Positions 45,840 through 57,905 are shown, counted from the stretch's first letter. The stretch: DNA of 64,000 bases from Prosapia bicincta (GCA_036971475.1 JBAIZL010000002.1:128389533-128453532), one strand, 5' to 3'. The notes: a model not told the origin generated them from the sequence alone. Made by a program: numbers and translations.

Positions 45840-45960
45840 GTTGTTAAATTGTTAACTTACACTCGTTTTCATCTAACGATCTCTTAAGGCCGAAGAAGTG
45901 GTAAGACGAAAACATTTCCTCCTAAGTTAAAAATTAAACAACTTATATTAGTAGAATGTC
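45840..45960 (+). repeat. Decayed family 4 foldback with damaged hammerhead
   Basis: At 45886-45921 the family 4 plan is present (AAGG, CCGAAGA, A, GTG-GTAA-GAC, GAA, AACATT, T, CCTC). The essential U4 is C and stem I loses pairs, so it is presumed dead. Confidence 0.55.
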
Positions 45961-46484
45961 TGGTTTCAAGTAATTTCAAATTGTAATAAATTTATTTTTT
46001 AATTTATTATGTGAATTGATTACTGTTATTTCAATATAGAAAGAACTAAGATAAAAATGGGAGAAACCTTTGGAAGTTATATTACAAAAAGAAAAACAAA
46101 TAGGAAACAGAGGAGCTCAATAGGTTAATTCTAGGAGGTATCACTAGATGTGACTGAAGCAAAACTAGTCACTTTCCATAAGTAGGTAACTGTCATTCAC
46201 ATGAGCAAGTTGCTGTCCCTACCTACTAGAAATCCCTCTCATTTGATGATGACAATGTGTCATAATTTGGATTTGGGTTGGTATATATCTTGATGACTTG
46301 ATGAAATTTGTATTCAAGATGATCAAGTCCTCATTGCAAATATCTCATCATTTTTGTATCAATACCTTGAATAGCTTCCTCACAATGTTTAGATTTCAAC
46401 ACTACAAGGTTTCTTCCACAGTCAATTTTTCAAATAGAATAGAAGTTACAAGTAATAATTGACCCGGCTTGTGAGTTAAGGTTA

Positions 46485-46715
46485 AAGACAAATAAATAAC
46501 TGCACACGAACTTACAAAACAATATACTTTATTGTCATACGTGTTTCAATGACTTATTTCATCATCAGTAACTCGACTACAAATTTACAACTACAATTGT
46601 TGCAGTTGGCGTTGTAAATTTGTAGTAATGTCACTGATGATGATGAAATAAGTCATTGAAACATGTATGACAATAAAGTATATTTTTGTGAGTTGGTGTG
46701 CAGTTATTTATTTGT
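46485..46715. repeat. Foldback with ribozyme-bearing arms (family 3)
   Basis: The left arm 46487-46600 and right arm 46610-46712 are inverted copies (AATAAATAACTGCACAC, TATACTTTATTGTCATACGT, ATCATCAGT). The right arm has a complete hammerhead; the left arm has lost three bases of stem II. Confidence 0.75.
46630..46671 (+). ncRNA. Minimal type I hammerhead ribozyme motif (family 3)
   Basis: Stem I GTCA (46630-46633) pairs perfectly with TGAC (46668-46671); core CTGATGA (46634-46640); extra T; stem II GATGA with loop AATAAG and TCATT; GAA (46658-46660); palindromic ACATGT; A at the cleavage site (46667). Every core base is consensus. The inverted partner at 46534-46572 keeps the core but has only a 2-bp stem II. 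Confidence 0.65.
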
Positions 46716-46779
46716 TTGAAATGGAAATTATTTAGGTTTTTATTTATATTTATTTGTTTCAATACTATTTTTATTAATA

Positions 46780-46910
46780 TTTGTTGATTCCATCTTCATG
46801 TGAGCTACTAGTTTTCACTAAAACACTTGTAAATACTTACAAACTTGCCTATAGTAGCACTTACTTATATTTGTTGGGAGATGTGTCCCATTTGTCAACT
46901 CAGACCGTAA
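46780..46910 (-). repeat. Truncated family 2 Penelope-like arm
   Basis: Shares TTGTTGATTCCATCTTCATG, TATAGTAGCACTTACTT and a minus-strand TTGACAA (46892-46898) with 11340-11487, but the ACGGCCGT stem III has been lost. Confidence 0.65.
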
Positions 46911-49314
46911 CATTTTTATTAAACTATACTAGATTTTCTCCGGAATTGATAAGTGTAATAGCAGAGTTTATAGATATGAACCATAGAAAAATATAATTAG
47001 TTATACCCTTAAACCCAAGTTATTGGTATTTTCCAAAAATCTAAGCTATAAGTTATGAAGCTAAAATTTTAAGCTCAAGTTAAAATCCAAGTATAAGTCT
47101 AATACAAAAACAATTTTGTATTCTTAGAAATTATTGTAAATTGAGTAGTAACTCTCTTTCTAAATCATTTCCAGTTTCATTTAACCAATAAGACAAAAAT
47201 CCACTTAACAAAATTACACTTAATTAGTTTTTGTTTTAATATATAGATTAATTTGATTAATGATTATAATTTTGTTTCGTATGTTGTTATAGTTTACAAT
47301 TTTTACAAAATGCTCTTAGTATCTATGTGTTGCGGTATGTGTTGCTAGTATCTATGACGTTTAAACTATATAATAGGCTGGTGAAAAAAATGTTAATCAT
47401 ATATGTAATTATTATCTAACATACATGAGTCGGTTTTTCCTGCCATACTAAATTGATTCTTCAGCAGTTTTAATTGAAAATTTAATGAAATTAAATATTC
47501 TTATCATTAGCAGATATCTTTCCACTTGTTAGTGCATAGTTCAATGCTTCAAGTAATAAGGAAAACTCACTATTTGAAAAATGAATTGCCCAAATGGGTG
47601 TGGTGTTCGCTGATGATATCAATAAGTGGTAGTTTTGTAACATTTTGATCCTTATGTTCTTTAACTACACAAATGTTTTAGTGATATACTCATAAATAGA
47701 TTGGTTTCATACAAGCTGAAACAATTCCTTCTGTATTATGATAATTCCTAGATAAAATACTGTCTTGTCTCATGGAACTTAAGTTTTTGTGGTCACTCTT
47801 ACCCATTTTAGGTACACTTTTTTCATAGATGTAGATGGTGAGGTTAGATTAAGGCAGAACAGTTTATAAATATCTGAATTTCCTTGTTTTTATGAAGTAG
47901 TAAGAAATTTTTCTATGTTTAAAAATGACTATACATTTCATCAGTATACAAAATCAGGAATTTTTTTTCAGGCAAGGTGTTTAGATGATGTAAGTTTTCA
48001 AGTGCACTGAAATGAAACAAAATTCGGCATTATTTAAACTTAGAGTGTTATCAAGGTAAATATTTTAAGTTTCTCACTCTTTAAAACTTCTATTCAATTC
48101 CATTATTATATAGTCTATAATTTTTGCATATAAAATTCTGATTAAAAAAAACGTTTTCAGAGTGAGGATTATATACAATTTAGTTTAATTTATAATAATA
48201 GCAAAATGCAAATGCCCCTGAACACCCGGTAGGCTCACTCTCTCACACACACAAAGGCAGAGGATTAAGACAGACTGTATTCCTTCCAGCTCTCTGTTTA
48301 TTAGTCGTCTAGTGGTGCTTCCTTGATCAAACTCTAATATTTTTAATTTGATAGCACACCTCAGAAAGCTTATAATAAATTAATTCTGTACATCATTACT
48401 AGAAAATTGATACAAGACAATGTACAATTTGTTGTCACTATTCATAAGGGGATAACATGAAATAAAAATGTGTTAACTGTATTGGCATTTAGTGTTTAAT
48501 TTTAACCAAGGGTTGTTTGGTATCATTTTTCTTTATTTAATGGTACCATAATTTATTTATTACCATATAATATATTTATTTATTGATACCTAATTTTAAA
48601 GAATTAATATTTATTAACTATTTTTAGTAAAAACAACTTAAAAAGTTAGACTTTGGTTAGAACATAGCATTAAATGACCAAATACGTCTTGGGTCGTGGC
48701 CCGCTTTGGGTCTGTCCTAATCCTTTGCGCTCGTAAGGGTGAGTGGCATGCATGCGAAAGAAACTGACCTTGCGTCCAGGGGCATTCCCATTTTGCTATT
48801 GGTATAGTTTTTCATTACAGGACAGGTGCTCATATTTTAGAAATACAATCATAATTAATAATTTGGGATTTCAAAACTTTTTTGAGCATCTTAAACTAAA
48901 GCTGTTAGTATACACTTTGAAATAATACTTTCTTTATTGAAATTTACTTTCGTTTTACTCTTTTTAACTTAGCTAATAGTTGAATGCACAGTAATTAACA
49001 GTTAACAGGTGAGTAAGACAAAGGTTATGCTTTATTTTTAAATGTCTGGGTTGAATTTGCTATCCCTTGCGTTGTTACCTCAGAAAAAGAATCTCATTGT
49101 AGGACATATTAAAGTTTTTAGTAAAGTTCACGATGGTTATCAAGTAAGAAGACAGTAAGAACTCATTTTGATTGTGAAGCACTATCACTCACCATCTGGT
49201 ATTAGCTCTATAGTAAGGGGTTAGTGTAGTAAGTCATGCCAGGGTAGTGAGACAGTGACTCTTCATGCCAGCCTTGTAAAGATCTTAAATTAAATGTTTT
49301 CACTAAACACTTTA
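46911..49314. other. Intergenic, little recognised
   Basis: A possible isolated piggyBac-type end (TCCTTTGCGCTCGTAAGG) lies at about 48721. A CA-containing GC-balanced stretch (48210-48310) resembles 55150-55200. Nothing coding. Confidence 0.45.
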
Positions 49315-49575
49315 AATGTTTTAAACTTGCATATAGTAGCACTTACTTTGCTTGTTGAGGACGGCCGTTTCGGGAGATGTGACTCTTTGTCAACTCAGAC
49401 CATAACTGATCTCAAGGTTTACGTAGGTTAGGGTCTGAGTTGACAAAGGGACACATCTCCCGAAACGGCCATCCTCAACAAGCAATGTAAGTGCTACTAT
49501 AGGCAAGTTTAAAACATTTAAAGTGTTTAGTGATTACTAGTAACTCACGTGAAGATGGAATCAACAAATGTTAAA
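49315..49575. repeat. Family 2 Penelope-like foldback
   Basis: Inverted arms 49320-49400 and 49430-49510 both contain TTGACAA (minus 49387-49393; plus 49440-49446), a hairpin, GAA, ACGGCC(G/A)T, C and CTCA pairing with TGAG. The right flank (to 49572) ends GAAGATGGAATCAACAAATG, the inverted match of the family 2 start at 11350. No ORF. Confidence 0.75.
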
Positions 49576-50819
49576 TGTTTTGTTAATATTGTTCCATTGC
49601 TCTTGAAGTTTATCTCTTGTTTTAGAGTTTTAGATGTTTTAGTCTTCAGTCATTAGATAGTTTATTATTTTTGTGTGTACTTTCAAACTTTCTTAGTAAT
49701 ACTGATCTAAATAATACTGTAACATATTTCTATATTATTAACTCTTGTTTCATTTTGTTACATTTTGTTTTTACCAATATACTTGGCCTACTTAATTATG
49801 TTCAATATTATCTCCAGTTTTTCCATGTATAATGTCATTGCAAGTAAAATACCATCTATTCCCAGCACTTTAAAAATATTGTTTTATAAAAATAATTGTT
49901 TTTAAAATGTTTGTTTTACAAACAAAAGCAGTAATATAAAAAAATAACGTCAATTCATAATTAGGTCAATAGAGAAAATTTTTATTGTAGTTACTTTTTA
50001 TTACCTAATTACAATAAATATAAATAAAGTAACAAAACTTTAAAACAGCTGATCTACCACATAACCTAAAACATGTAATCAGATTATATACATTTGTGTT
50101 TTTCAACGTAAACTATAAATTTATTCAGGTTTACAATTTAAATATTTATTGCAAACGTTTCTATAATATTCTACAATTTACACAACAGTAGATTAACAGA
50201 TGATTATATAATAAAACTGATATATTAAGGATATCAATCAGGAGACAAAATAATTTCTCCATATTCTTTAATTTGTAATAAAACACTAACAAGTGGGTAT
50301 AATAATGTATAAACAGAAAAGCTTTAAAGAATAACAAATTATGCTCCATTTACAAATTAAGAGTAAATTTATACTCCCAAATGGACCATGTATTATTCAT
50401 TTTTAACTTGGTCATTTTTATTTTTTAATCATACACACACTCACACACACACACACACACACACTCCCTCACATGCACACATATGCTTCAACAACATTGT
50501 AGTTTTTAAAAGAGGCACTTAAACCAATCCAAGAACTCTAGTTTATACTAAAATTTTAAAATACTCCACTTTTAAAAACAATTTTTTTTTGTTACCGCTA
50601 TCTTCAAGTACTGATAGCACATTAATGTCACGTATTATCATATTTATAATATTATGAGTGCACTAATTTTTTTCTCTGTGAAGAAACACATCTTCAGATA
50701 ATTATTTTTACAACATCCCAATATCTTGTAAACAACAGGATTATTAGTCATGATAAAGGTGTATTAATCACAATTAAACTTTATTTATGATGAGGTGTAC
50801 ACTCACATAATTTTGTTAA
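49576..50819. other. Intergenic; short (AC)n tract
   Basis: An (AC)n microsatellite lies at about 50431-50464. No other structure supported. Confidence 0.5.
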
Positions 50820-51190
50820 ATAAAATGAGGTTGATGCGGGAGTCAAAGAAATCGATTTATTAGGAATTTGGCAACGTTTTAACGACTAAATTGCCGTCCT
50901 CATTTAGGGCTGATCTCCTCTTTGGTACTATTTTCAAAATACATGACAATTTCCTTTATACTTTTTTAATAAAGTCAAACATAGAACGACTGTCCAACTG
51001 TCTACTGAAATTAAATTTGTCCTCTTTTGATTTCTATGTTTGTGACTTTATTAAAAATATAGACGGGAAGTTGCCTTGTATTTCTAGTAACTTTGAAAAT
51101 AGTTCGAAGGAAGAGGTCAGGCCTGAATGAGTACGATAATTTAGTTATTCGAAACGTTGCTAAATTCCTAATGAATTGATTTCTTCAACT
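50820..51190. repeat. Foldback with nested inverted repeats
   Basis: The outer arms (about 50825-50910 and 51110-51190: AATCGATTTATTAGGAATTT, AACGTT) and inner arms (about 50930-51030 and 51025-51110: TTATTAAAAA/TTTTTTAATAA with CATAGA) pair. On the plus strand GAA, ACGTT and CTGAATGA-like pieces occur, but the core has an insertion. Probably a decayed Penelope-like terminal foldback. Confidence 0.6.
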
Positions 51191-51479
51191 TGCGCATCAA
51201 CCCTGTTTTTATTTAATAAACTTTATTTAATTGTTACTTTATGCTGTGGCCATCACTATGTATGTGTTTTACACCAAGTGGAAATAATATACTACTATTA
51301 ATAAAACCTATAAGTGATATGAACTTCAATATATGTGAAGTTTATTTGTACAGGATGGGGCAGTAAGAGACTCACAAGTGTTGGTAAAATCAGACTGATA
51401 ATACTAATTTTTATTTTGAAACACCATTATTTTGGATGTATGATACATCAAAGTAGATGTATATTGTTCATTTTATTAT

Positions 51480-51610
51480 TCTTGCTGATGCGTTTCAAAA
51501 CAATCATTTCATTTACAAAGCTAACACTCTACTAATAAGTTCAAAAGTATTCACTTAGTTACGCAATAATTGATTTTGGTTTAATCAGTGATGTCATGAT
51601 GATAACAACC
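51480..51610 (+). repeat. Single arm of the GACGCG foldback family
   Basis: TTGCTGATGCGTTTCAAAAC and the following AAGCTAACACTCTAC match 17565-17620 and 32565-32620. The downstream AATCAGTGATGTCATGATGA matches the family flank. Confidence 0.65.
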
Positions 51611-51721
51611 AACTTTATTATTAACTATCCATTCAAATTAAATAAGAATAAAAAACTGTGTACTTTAATGCAAAATATTTTAAATTATCAAAATTATTCT
51701 AAATTAAGAAATAAATTTGGT

Positions 51722-51939
51722 CTATAAGCGGATATGAAACGTTGATAGAAAATCTGGAGCTCTAAGAATAACATGTTCAAACTCCATGTATGAGAGTTTG
51801 CCATCCCCATCAACATCTGCCTCCTCCACAGCTTTCTCGCATACCTGGGAGATCTCTTCAGGAGTGAGTTCGTTGTGTGTTAGTAGACGTAAGGTCATCT
51901 CAATGTCAGCAGGTCCGATGAAATGGTCTCCATCAAAAT
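51722..51939 (-). CDS. Cib2: CIB2 terminal exon: EF-hands 3 and 4, stop
   Basis: Acceptor TTGTACAG at 51947-51940 (minus strand), stop TAG at 51724-51722. It enters in phase 1 and completes the Asp of KIYD. It encodes [19 protein letters not shown], the [22 protein letters not shown]-hand with all ligand positions (D, D, D, E) intact, and the family C-terminus. Confidence 0.95.
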
Positions 51940-52458
51940 CTGTACAAAAACATTAGGAACAATCGGTTAACTCTTTCTCTAGTTATATCCATTTTATATC
52001 CTTGCCTATGTTCAAAATAGCTTCCTGACCTTCTTGGGTGATAGAAAAAATATTGTGATGCCCTTAAAACCACAAAACAATGCTTGATATTTATATATAG
52101 TATGTTTTCTTGTATATTACCAAAACAACTGGCGTTATTCAAACACAAGAATTATTTATTAATTTTTATTCAAAGATTTTCGTTGGTAAACATTACCACC
52201 AACATCAGGAATGAATAATACAATATTACAAGATATATAACATATGTTAAATTAGAATCAGCTTTGTTGCCAAATTTATCAATTTTGTTTAAATTGGCAG
52301 TTTTTAATAATTTTACCAACAATGCTGATTCTAATATAAAATATGTTTTATATTTTGTATTATTTTATTATTCATTCCTGATGATGTTGGTACTGTTTAT
52401 CAATGAAAAGCTTTGAATAAAAATTAATAAATAATTCTTGTATTTGTATAGCCTCAGT

Positions 52459-52535
<77 letters not shown>

Positions 52536-54647
52536 AGAAATACAAATACAAGAATAATTGATTGAATCATACAATTTAAAGCTTTTTGTTGCCAAACAGT
52601 ACCAACATCATCAGGAACAATAAAGAATGTCATACATACAAGTGTTAGTTAGATCTAACAATGTTGCCAAATCTATTACAATGTCTTCAAATTTATTGAT
52701 TTGCTGCCTTTACATTACATACATTTAATATAGTATCAAATTTTAATTTTATCTGTATGTATTCATTTATCAATTTTTTATTAATATTATATTTTTAAAT
52801 TTCCAAAGCCTCATAGATATTCATTCTTAGGTAGTTGTTAATTTCCGTGAACTGCAAAATAAATGTATGTACTCCGAATAATAATTATTCATAATATTTT
52901 TCCATTCGTGAAGGAATACGTATCAGCATATATAATATATATGCTACTAAAAACTTGAGATACTAGTTATGAACTAAAAACACCTGTTTCACTTGCCTGT
53001 AGTAGCATTTACTTTTATGATTTTGAGGAAGGCCGTTCCTAGGGTTGTGCCCCATTGTCAACTCAGACTAGTAGCTCAGATGAAGATCAAGAAATATAAA
53101 AAAAATATATGGTTTTCATGAGACTGAGCAAAAGAGGAGTTTATATAGATTTACTGATAAAAAATCAAGTTAAGAAACTGAATTAAACTTGAAAGAGTGA
53201 GATGCACTTGAAAAAGTTTTACTTTAGAAATTTTAATATATATTTATTATTTATTGTAATTTTCTCTTTGCAAGATTTGACAGTGAGTTGGTGCTAACCA
53301 ATTAACATTCGGGATTAAAATTCGACTGGGTAGTTTCAGCAGTGTTGAGATGGTCAGTGATTCAATCTCTGCCATCTAATTCTTAGTGTCGATTGTTTGT
53401 CTCTCACCGGCTAAAGAGGCATCAAGATTCCCATTAGGGGCCTTCAGGCAGCGGGCAAGATTTCTTCGCATTACCGCAGTTTTTATGACGTAAACTAAAT
53501 TTTTATTCCATACAAAAAGTTAGAGGCGCGGGTAAATAGGTTTTCGGTTCAAATGCAAAAGCTATTTGTAAAAAATAACGTCTTAAAGATAAAGTTAGCG
53601 AGATAAGCGAATCACTCCTCCAGCTCGTGATGCTGAATATCCCCTTGCCTGCAGATAACGGCAGGCCTAGTTATTTATTAGTAGGCCTACAGCTTTGTTG
53701 ACTGAAGAACCAGTGACGTAGCGTGCTGGTGTAAAGTATTATATTTTTGTATTTTATGTTAAATTCAGAGTAGTAGGCCAACTGTAAATTTTTTATGTAG
53801 AATAATTTATGATCCCGAATTTGTTGTTTAAAAGAATTTAAGCGTTTTGGCTGATTGGGATAGTATTGGTATAATATAATTGATTTATTTTAAAAAGAAG
53901 TAAAATAACATTTTTAAAGTAAAATTCTTTCTTGTGTTACAAAGAATTTTTTAAAATTTATTTACTTTCTAATTAATAGATACAATTAACATAAATAAAG
54001 TAACATAACCTATCCGTTAAAACAGCTGTTCTAACACATAACCTACAACGTAATATCAGTTGTTTTATGAAATCATATGTTAGCACTTATTTAAAGCCAA
54101 ATGGGACGAAATAGCTATATTGCATACCTGGCTCCTTTTGTGAAAAGTCTTTCTTCTATATAAAAATAAAATAATTTCATTAAATTAAATTTAATTATTA
54201 AATAAATAATATTTGAGAAATTGTATTAACATCAAGTATCATCCACTGCAAGTTTAAACAAATGTATTTAAACTTGAGTAGCTGAATAAAAAGTATTTTT
54301 ATTAACTATTGAAAATTTGAACAAGATACATATATATAAAGAGCGTGTGAACTAATAGAAGAAATTGAAAAAATAATGATTTTATCTTGCTCACTCACAA
54401 CCTTCCATTTGCCAGTGTGTTTGTGAAATGTTTAAATAAGAAAAGGTGTGAAATACGAAGAAATTACACTAAATACGAAGGTATTTAATTAAAGGAATAA
54501 CAACTACCAGGTCCTCAAACAGCTCTACAGTCTATAGCAGGGGTTTCCAAACTTTTAGGGTCCACGCCCCCTCCTCTTGGGATGAAATCCTTCCACTACC
54601 GCCTCCACTTTACACTATAAATAAATGTTATGGGCGTATAAAAAAAA

Positions 54648-54697
<50 letters not shown>

Positions 54698-57067
54698 AAC
54701 AATATATTTATAGATATATTCATAAGAAACATGATATAACATTTCAGGTTTTAATTTTGCAAGGTAATGTTTAACTGATGAGATGGATGAGCTTGCATTT
54801 ATTTCACTCTCATGTCTATTTGAGGTTGTATTTAAGTAAAGGCACAACCCAAGTCATTAGCAACATCAAGTTTGTTCCTATAATATTAATTATATTTAAT
54901 TTATCTTATTATTTTCCAACTGGTCTCGCGCCCCCTGACTTGCCTTCACGCCCCCCAGTTTGAGAGCCCATGGTCAATGGGGTACAAATGTATACTCATC
55001 CCATTTTCAGGACTGGATTATAAAACTTGAAGACATGGAAATCTTTCTTTCACAAGAAATTAAACTCACACACACAAATACAACAGAGAGCTGCAATAAA
55101 ATTTAATCCTAATGTTAGAAAAGTGTTTCCTGTATACTCCATTCAAAGTAGGAAGCGCGCCAGAGGATTAAGTGTCCCTCACACACTCACTCGCGCTGAC
55201 CCGGCACGGCAATAAGTCAGCCACTACGCATTGGTCTACAGAACTAATTTTTTTTTAAAATGAAACATTTAGATAATTTTTCTAACAATTCTTTATTCTA
55301 GATACATATTATTTCTTGGAGGCACGACGTAATTATGCTACTCCTGAAGATAACAGAAATGATAACAGTCAATAATTATCGAATTTTGATATTTATAAAT
55401 TTCATTTAATACCAATATAATTACGTCTCGTTTGGCCTGTATTTCTAAGGAATAATATGTAGAACAAAAAAGAATGTTAACAAAATCTATGTAATTGTAA
55501 CCGAAGACCATGGAAAACCATCGGCGGTAGGTAGGCAGGTCAGCGCGTGTAAGAGTGTGCGCTCATTGAAGTGCAAGGATAGCTTAATCCTCTAGGACAC
55601 TTTCAGTCAGAGTTTGGACATTTCTTGCAGGGCTACTTACCATATATTTTGAAAGCATAGAACACCTTAATATCTCTAGGCGCTTGTTCGCTGAACACAG
55701 ACAGCAGGTCCAGGAAGTCTTCGAAAGTCAAATTGCCTTTTCCATCTCGCGAGAATACTTCGCAGATACGTTGTCGGAATGGGTTCTCCTGAAATATAAA
55801 GAAAAATGTCTATATGAACAAAAACTAAAATATGTCAATTACAATTTGTAAATATCAATGTGAACTAAAAACTTACGCTCGATAGGTTTAAATTAACATC
55901 CTATCGAATTTAAATTTCTCCTAGATTGTAGAAATAAATAGACTGGTTTTCTACAAACATTGTCGTTTAATAATTTGAAATTATATTTTAATAAATAAAT
56001 AAATTTATATATCTACTTCAAATTTTCAATCGTTAATAAAATACTTTTTATTCATCCACTCAAGGTCAAATACATTTTTTTAAAACTTGTAGTGGATGAC
56101 ACTTGATGTTAATACTGTTTTTTCAAATGTTAATTAATAAATTAAATTTTATTAACTAATTTTAATTATTGATTTCGTTTTCTATTTTGTCACTTAATAT
56201 TGTGATTCTGTGATATGTATATACATATTTATATTAATTGTAATTCTAATAAAATGTAACTATAATAAAATTTTTCTTTGTTGACCTAAGTAGGAATTGA
56301 CTTGAATTTTTTTTCATATCACTTGTTTTAAACAGCCTTTACATAACTATGCAGCCTTATGAGTTTTAGTTTATGAGCCCCTGTTGAGCATCTTTATTTT
56401 AGTTTAGAATTAGAAATTCAGTAGTGACGTTGTAGTTTACGGACTGAGGACTTCCTGATGTACATCACCAAGTGTCTTTTATTGGCAAAAGATGAGTTCC
56501 ATTATTGAATTTTATGAACAGAAGTTGCGTAATTAAAGATGTTAAAAGTATTCTTTTCAAGAATAAAGTTGAGCATTGGCATTTTATTTAAAGAATAGAA
56601 ATAAGGTTTCTTATTTTATTAGACGACAAGAACTGGAGGATTTTCGTAACAGTTAGTACAAAAAAAGTCGGGTTTGTGAACCCTAATTTAACTAGGGTCA
56701 TTAAAGGTGATGAAATAGCATCAGCGGAAAGGTCTGATAAGCGCAGAGTTATCAGTAGTGTTTTTATGTAGTATGTAAGTAGAAAAGTTAAATACCTTAA
56801 AAACTCTAAATAAACATTTTGGAAATGTTATACATAAATACGTCAGACAGTTTTCTTTAAATTAAAAAAACAGAGCAATATTTGGTAACACTTTTACTTT
56901 TGCTTAGGTCATGTAGAGTACCAGCCCCCCCCCCTAAATATGAACTTACTCTTAGCTCTGGCAGCCGTTCCATCTGTTCCCTGGGCACACGGACAGTTGC
57001 CGCTTCATCTCCTGTCATCTGTTTTGGCACAATGTCCGGGCTGACTTCCCGGAACCTTTTGTGCACC
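51722..57067 (-). CDS. Cib2: CIB2, calcium and integrin-binding protein (last three exons)
   Basis: Three minus-strand exons (57067-56950, 55788-55641, 51939-51722) join in frame to 160 residues ending [12 protein letters not shown]. This is nearly identical to the CIB2 ending [12 protein letters not shown] and is diagnostic for CIB2 rather than CIB1 or CIB4. The order of elements is the family's: [23 protein letters not shown], a degenerate EF-hand ([12 protein letters not shown]), then two canonical EF loops ([12 protein letters not shown] and [12 protein letters not shown]). CIB proteins are small EF-hand adaptors that bind integrin tails; CIB2 also serves mechanotransduction in hair cells and calcium handling in fly photoreceptors. 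Usual length is about 187, so about 27 N-terminal residues are missing. I did not find them up to 64000, so the first exon is probably outside the window. Confidence 0.95.
52374..52418 (+). ncRNA. Minimal type I hammerhead ribozyme motif (family 1, copy b)
   Basis: Stem I ATTC (52374-52377) pairs with GAAT (52415-52418); core CTGATGA (52378-52384); extra T; stem II GTTGG with loop TACTGTTTA and TCAAT (two G-U pairs); GAA (52405-52407); palindromic AAGCTT; T at the cleavage site. It has the same stem I, core and stem III as the copy at 3691. The stem II differences keep pairing through G-U wobbles. Confidence 0.63.
52464..52534. repeat. (TA)n microsatellite
   Basis: About 70 bases of TA repeat, 46 bases after the hammerhead stem I at 52418. 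Confidence 0.95.
53010..53070 (-). repeat. Diverged family 2 arm
   Basis: Minus strand: TTGACAA (53061-53055), hairpin GGGG/CCCT, GAAC and a GGCC-centred stem III with C, CTCA pairing to TGAG. Most distant member, yet the TTGACAA is unchanged. Confidence 0.6.
54175..54370 (+). repeat. SINE-like body copy
   Basis: Matches 44600-44760: GTATTAACATCAAGTATCAT, TATTGAAAATTTGAACAAG, GAGCGTGTGAACTAATAGAA. Confidence 0.65.
54538..54972. mobile_element. hAT-type non-autonomous element
   Basis: Starts CAGGGGTTTCCAAACTTTTA and ends CCAGTTTGAGAGCCCATG as inverted termini with a CACGCCCC stretch inside each end. Flanks GTCTATAG (54530-54537) and GTCAATGG (54973-54980) agree at 6 of 8 positions, a decayed 8-bp duplication. 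It holds an internal (TA)n at about 54653-54692. Confidence 0.82.
55140..55610. repeat. Inverted pair of GC-rich ends, unknown element
   Basis: 55160-55205 (CCAGAGGATTAAGTGTCC onward to CGCGCTGACCCG) is an imperfect inverted match of 55535-55598 (TCAGCGCGTGTAAGAGTGTG, then TTAATCCTCTAGG). TTAA occurs within both. It may be a TTAA-targeting element or simply a hairpin in the intron next to the CIB2 middle exon. Confidence 0.4.
55641..55788 (-). CDS. Cib2: CIB2 middle exon
   Basis: Acceptor ATTTCAG precedes 55788; donor GTAAGTA follows 55641. It enters in phase 0 and leaves in phase 1. It encodes [39 protein letters not shown] and YAFKIY. The first loop here lacks the ligand residues of a canonical EF-hand, as in other CIB2 proteins. 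Confidence 0.95.
55789..56949 (-). other. CIB2 intron with a SINE-body copy
   Basis: 55990-56160 is an inverted SINE-like body, and 56190-56310 matches 42290-42420. The remainder shows nothing recognisable. Confidence 0.6.
56950..57067 (-). CDS. Cib2: CIB2 first exon in window
   Basis: Acceptor TGTTAACAG precedes 57067; donor GTAAGT follows 56950. The leading G completes a split codon; then [20 protein letters not shown] and [13 protein letters not shown]. An ATG inside (QMTGD) is not the start: homology continues upstream of the exon edge. Confidence 0.93.
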
Positions 57068-57394
57068 CTGTTAACACAAGCAATACACCATGGGCAGTAC
57101 GTTTATTGGAGTATTAGTAAGGTAGAATGTTGCTATAAAATTTCAGAAAATTATCGACCTTCTTTCTAGATACAATCGATATTTAAAAAAAAATAATACC
57201 TGATGGCGTAGCAACACGTAAAAAGTAATAAAATTTCTGGTGACCCCACATGAATTTCAAAATGTTGAAAAGGAGACAAAAGATTTCATTTCACAACACA
57301 GACACACACAGACGCACGCGAGCAACCTTTTAAAATGCGTATTTTTTACAAATGACCACTATCTTATAATGTATTCGAATATTGTTACATATAT

Positions 57395-57905
57395 TTGGTT
57401 ATACAAACGAAATCACGATAAGATAAGTCGACATGATGACATCTGAAGCGGCCTCCATTTTGCATCGCCGAACAGAATAAGAAGGCCGTGTTTAACGCTT
57501 TCAACTATATACCTCGTGAAATAGTAGACTTTATTCTTTTAAAATTCGTCCTAACCGGATATTTTTAAAACTATATTGTAGTTTATTCTGTTTTACAGAA
57601 AAAAACTTTGGTTTCAAAATGCTGTTTTTGAATGTTTACAAAATGTTAAATTTTGGCGTTTCACTAGCAAGTTTTATTTGTTTGTTTCATGTTCCTGGTG
57701 TCTTTCTCCACCATCAGATATAATTTTATTTACCAATATAGGTTACATGGATAAATCAACATGTTGCCATCTGAAGTGTTTGCTTTTGGTGTACGTTTCT
57801 GCATCGCAGAGCCGAACAAGGAGGCTGTGTTTAACGCTTTCAGCTGTTTACCTCATGTATTAGTAGATTTTATTTTTTTTTAACCAAACTAACCCTAAGC
57901 GGATA
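57395..57905. repeat. Diverged direct duplication of about 170 bp
   Basis: 57420-57560 and 57745-57905 share GTGTTTAACGCTTTCA, GACATCTGAAG/CCATCTGAAG, TTTACCTC and CGGATATTTT at about 330-bp spacing. The second copy has an insertion. Function unknown. Confidence 0.6.

Larger units (their letters stand above)
52160..52620. mobile_element. Cluster of three Penelope-like family 1 terminal regions
   Basis: Three copies of the ribozyme-bearing end: minus 52212-52168 (core shortened by 3 bases), plus 52374-52418 (intact) and minus 52618-52575 (GAA changed to AAA). The first two are in inverted orientation around a GCTGATTCTAAT-flanked centre. The second is followed by AATAATTCTTGTATTTGTAT and a (TA)n tract. 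Confidence 0.7.
51940..55640 (-). other. CIB2 intron: nested repeats, hAT-like element, microsatellites
   Basis: Holds Penelope-like family 1 copies (52160-52620), a family 2 arm (53010-53070), a SINE-body copy (54175-54370), a hAT-type element (54538-54972) and (TA)n tracts. Parts without recognised content: 52640-52840, 53080-54170. Confidence 0.7.

Noticed and set aside
57170..57215. Candidate upstream CIB2 exon ending before GTATTATT on the minus strand
   Set aside because: The reading in the required phase gives no CIB2-like residues (the family has CTFF and KKEI-type sequence there).
57430..57480. ATG-started GC-rich minus-strand stretch as a CIB2 first exon
   Set aside because: It is part of a duplicated segment seen again at 57745-57905 and does not resemble the CIB2 N-terminus.
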